From contig NZ_JYII01000012.1 of assembly GCF_000948415.1 (NCBI RefSeq), positions 62,001 through 126,000 on the forward strand: a DNA stretch of 64,000 bases. Direction: 5' to 3'. The notes under the pieces are model-generated. The model did no database searches and had not been told where the DNA came from. It saw nothing but the letters and a program-made list of their open reading frames with translations. Within the stretch, counting starts at the first letter, position 1. Every line of letters begins with the position of its first letter. The translations under genes were made by a program, and so were the position numbers. Positions 63,753-64,000 of the stretch are shown piece after piece. This DNA is from Thalassospira sp. HJ. GTDB taxonomy: Bacteria; Pseudomonadota; Alphaproteobacteria; Rhodospirillales; Thalassospiraceae.

Positions 63753-64000
63753 CAGACGAAGCTCCGGTTTTCGTCATCAATCCGTGCGGCTTCGCCCAGC
63801 ACCCAGGCAATGACAATGATCAGCCCGCCGAGAAACAGCGTGCTGGCTTCGGCATTGCTGAGCCCAATCGACAGAACCCGTTCTCCTGCCGGGCGATGGA
63901 AGGTCGCAAGAACCGAAGTTGCAGCCCCCGTCAGCGGCTTGATCAGGGTTTGTGCCATAAGGGCAATGCCAAACACCTTGAGGTGACGGATCGGTTTTGT
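63752..64000 (-). CDS. DUF2975 membrane protein, C-terminal part
   Basis: The last 82 residues of a membrane protein whose start lies past the window. One helix (LFLGGLIIVIAWVLGEAARI) and the closing IDDENRSFV are like DUF2975. It is coupled to the XRE gene. Function unknown; the pair is thought to be a regulatory module. Confidence 0.7.
   Translation of the reverse strand, partial: TKPIRHLKVFGIALMAQTLIKPLTGAATSVLATFHRPAGERVLSIGLSNAEASTLFLGGLIIVIAWVLGEAARIDDENRSFV

Overview
The window looks like chromosomal DNA of an alphaproteobacterium in the Rhodospirillales, most like Thalassospira. This is inferred from the two-piece (permuted) tmRNA with an SspB-alpha-type adaptor next to it, the moderately GC-rich codon use, the cyo oxidase followed by SURF1, and the mreBCD-mrdA-rodA order. 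I could run no database search, so the genus is an impression and not a result.

Layout. 1-2.7 kb: 3' end of a cytochrome bo3 quinol oxidase operon (cyoB partial, cyoC, cyoD) and SURF1. 2.7-8.4 kb: DUF2235 hydrolase, GST, thioredoxin-fold peroxidase with a TetR regulator and matching operators, the thyA-folA pair, and a DUF1089 protein. 8.5-11.4 kb: ssrA, sspB, class I fumarase. 11.5-16.1 kb: two transporters, small enzymes and a WYL regulator with a clear palindrome. 16.2-29.1 kb is signalling-rich: a GGDEF-EAL protein, a STAS plus HATPase-REC-PP2C partner switch, a sigma-54 response regulator, an orphan Hpt protein, and a periplasmic binding protein paired with a membrane diguanylate cyclase. 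cobC and a PhyH-type oxygenase are embedded there. 29.1-35.0 kb: the rod-shape operon mreB-mreC-mreD-mrdA-rodA on the minus strand. 35.2-41.9 kb: a hydrolase-like secreted protein, leuA with an unannotated leucine-rich leader peptide, a LysE exporter, two unknown proteins and a third diguanylate cyclase. 42.2-45.4 kb: two related secreted proteins, one frameshifted, then csp, 5-FTHF cyclo-ligase and a GFA protein. 45.5-46.7 kb: two identical tRNA-Gln(CUG) genes enclosing a compact GIY-YIG plus HEPN-like cassette with hairpin repeats. 46.9-55.4 kb: ppx/gppA, rlmE, an Aer-like PAS protein, guaB, a striking 268-bp nested inverted repeat, an RsmB-type RNA methyltransferase, a small membrane protein and guaA. 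55.4-56.8 kb: an AT-rich patch with an orphan Wzz-like protein. 56.8-64 kb: SDR and NADP-binding oxidoreductases around a TetR regulator with three operators, a tiny lipoprotein, an XRE-cupin regulator with a long palindrome next to a dimethylglycine/sarcosine dehydrogenase-like enzyme, and an XRE-DUF2975 pair cut by the window end.

Most of the window is ordinary housekeeping and metabolism. The parts I think deserve attention are the tRNA-bounded GIY-YIG/HEPN cassette, the nested inverted-repeat structure before the RsmB-like gene, the leuA leader peptide, and several self-consistent operator sets. There is no CRISPR array, rRNA, prophage or recognisable complete insertion sequence. Many long antisense reading frames opposite GC-rich genes are shadows and were left out.
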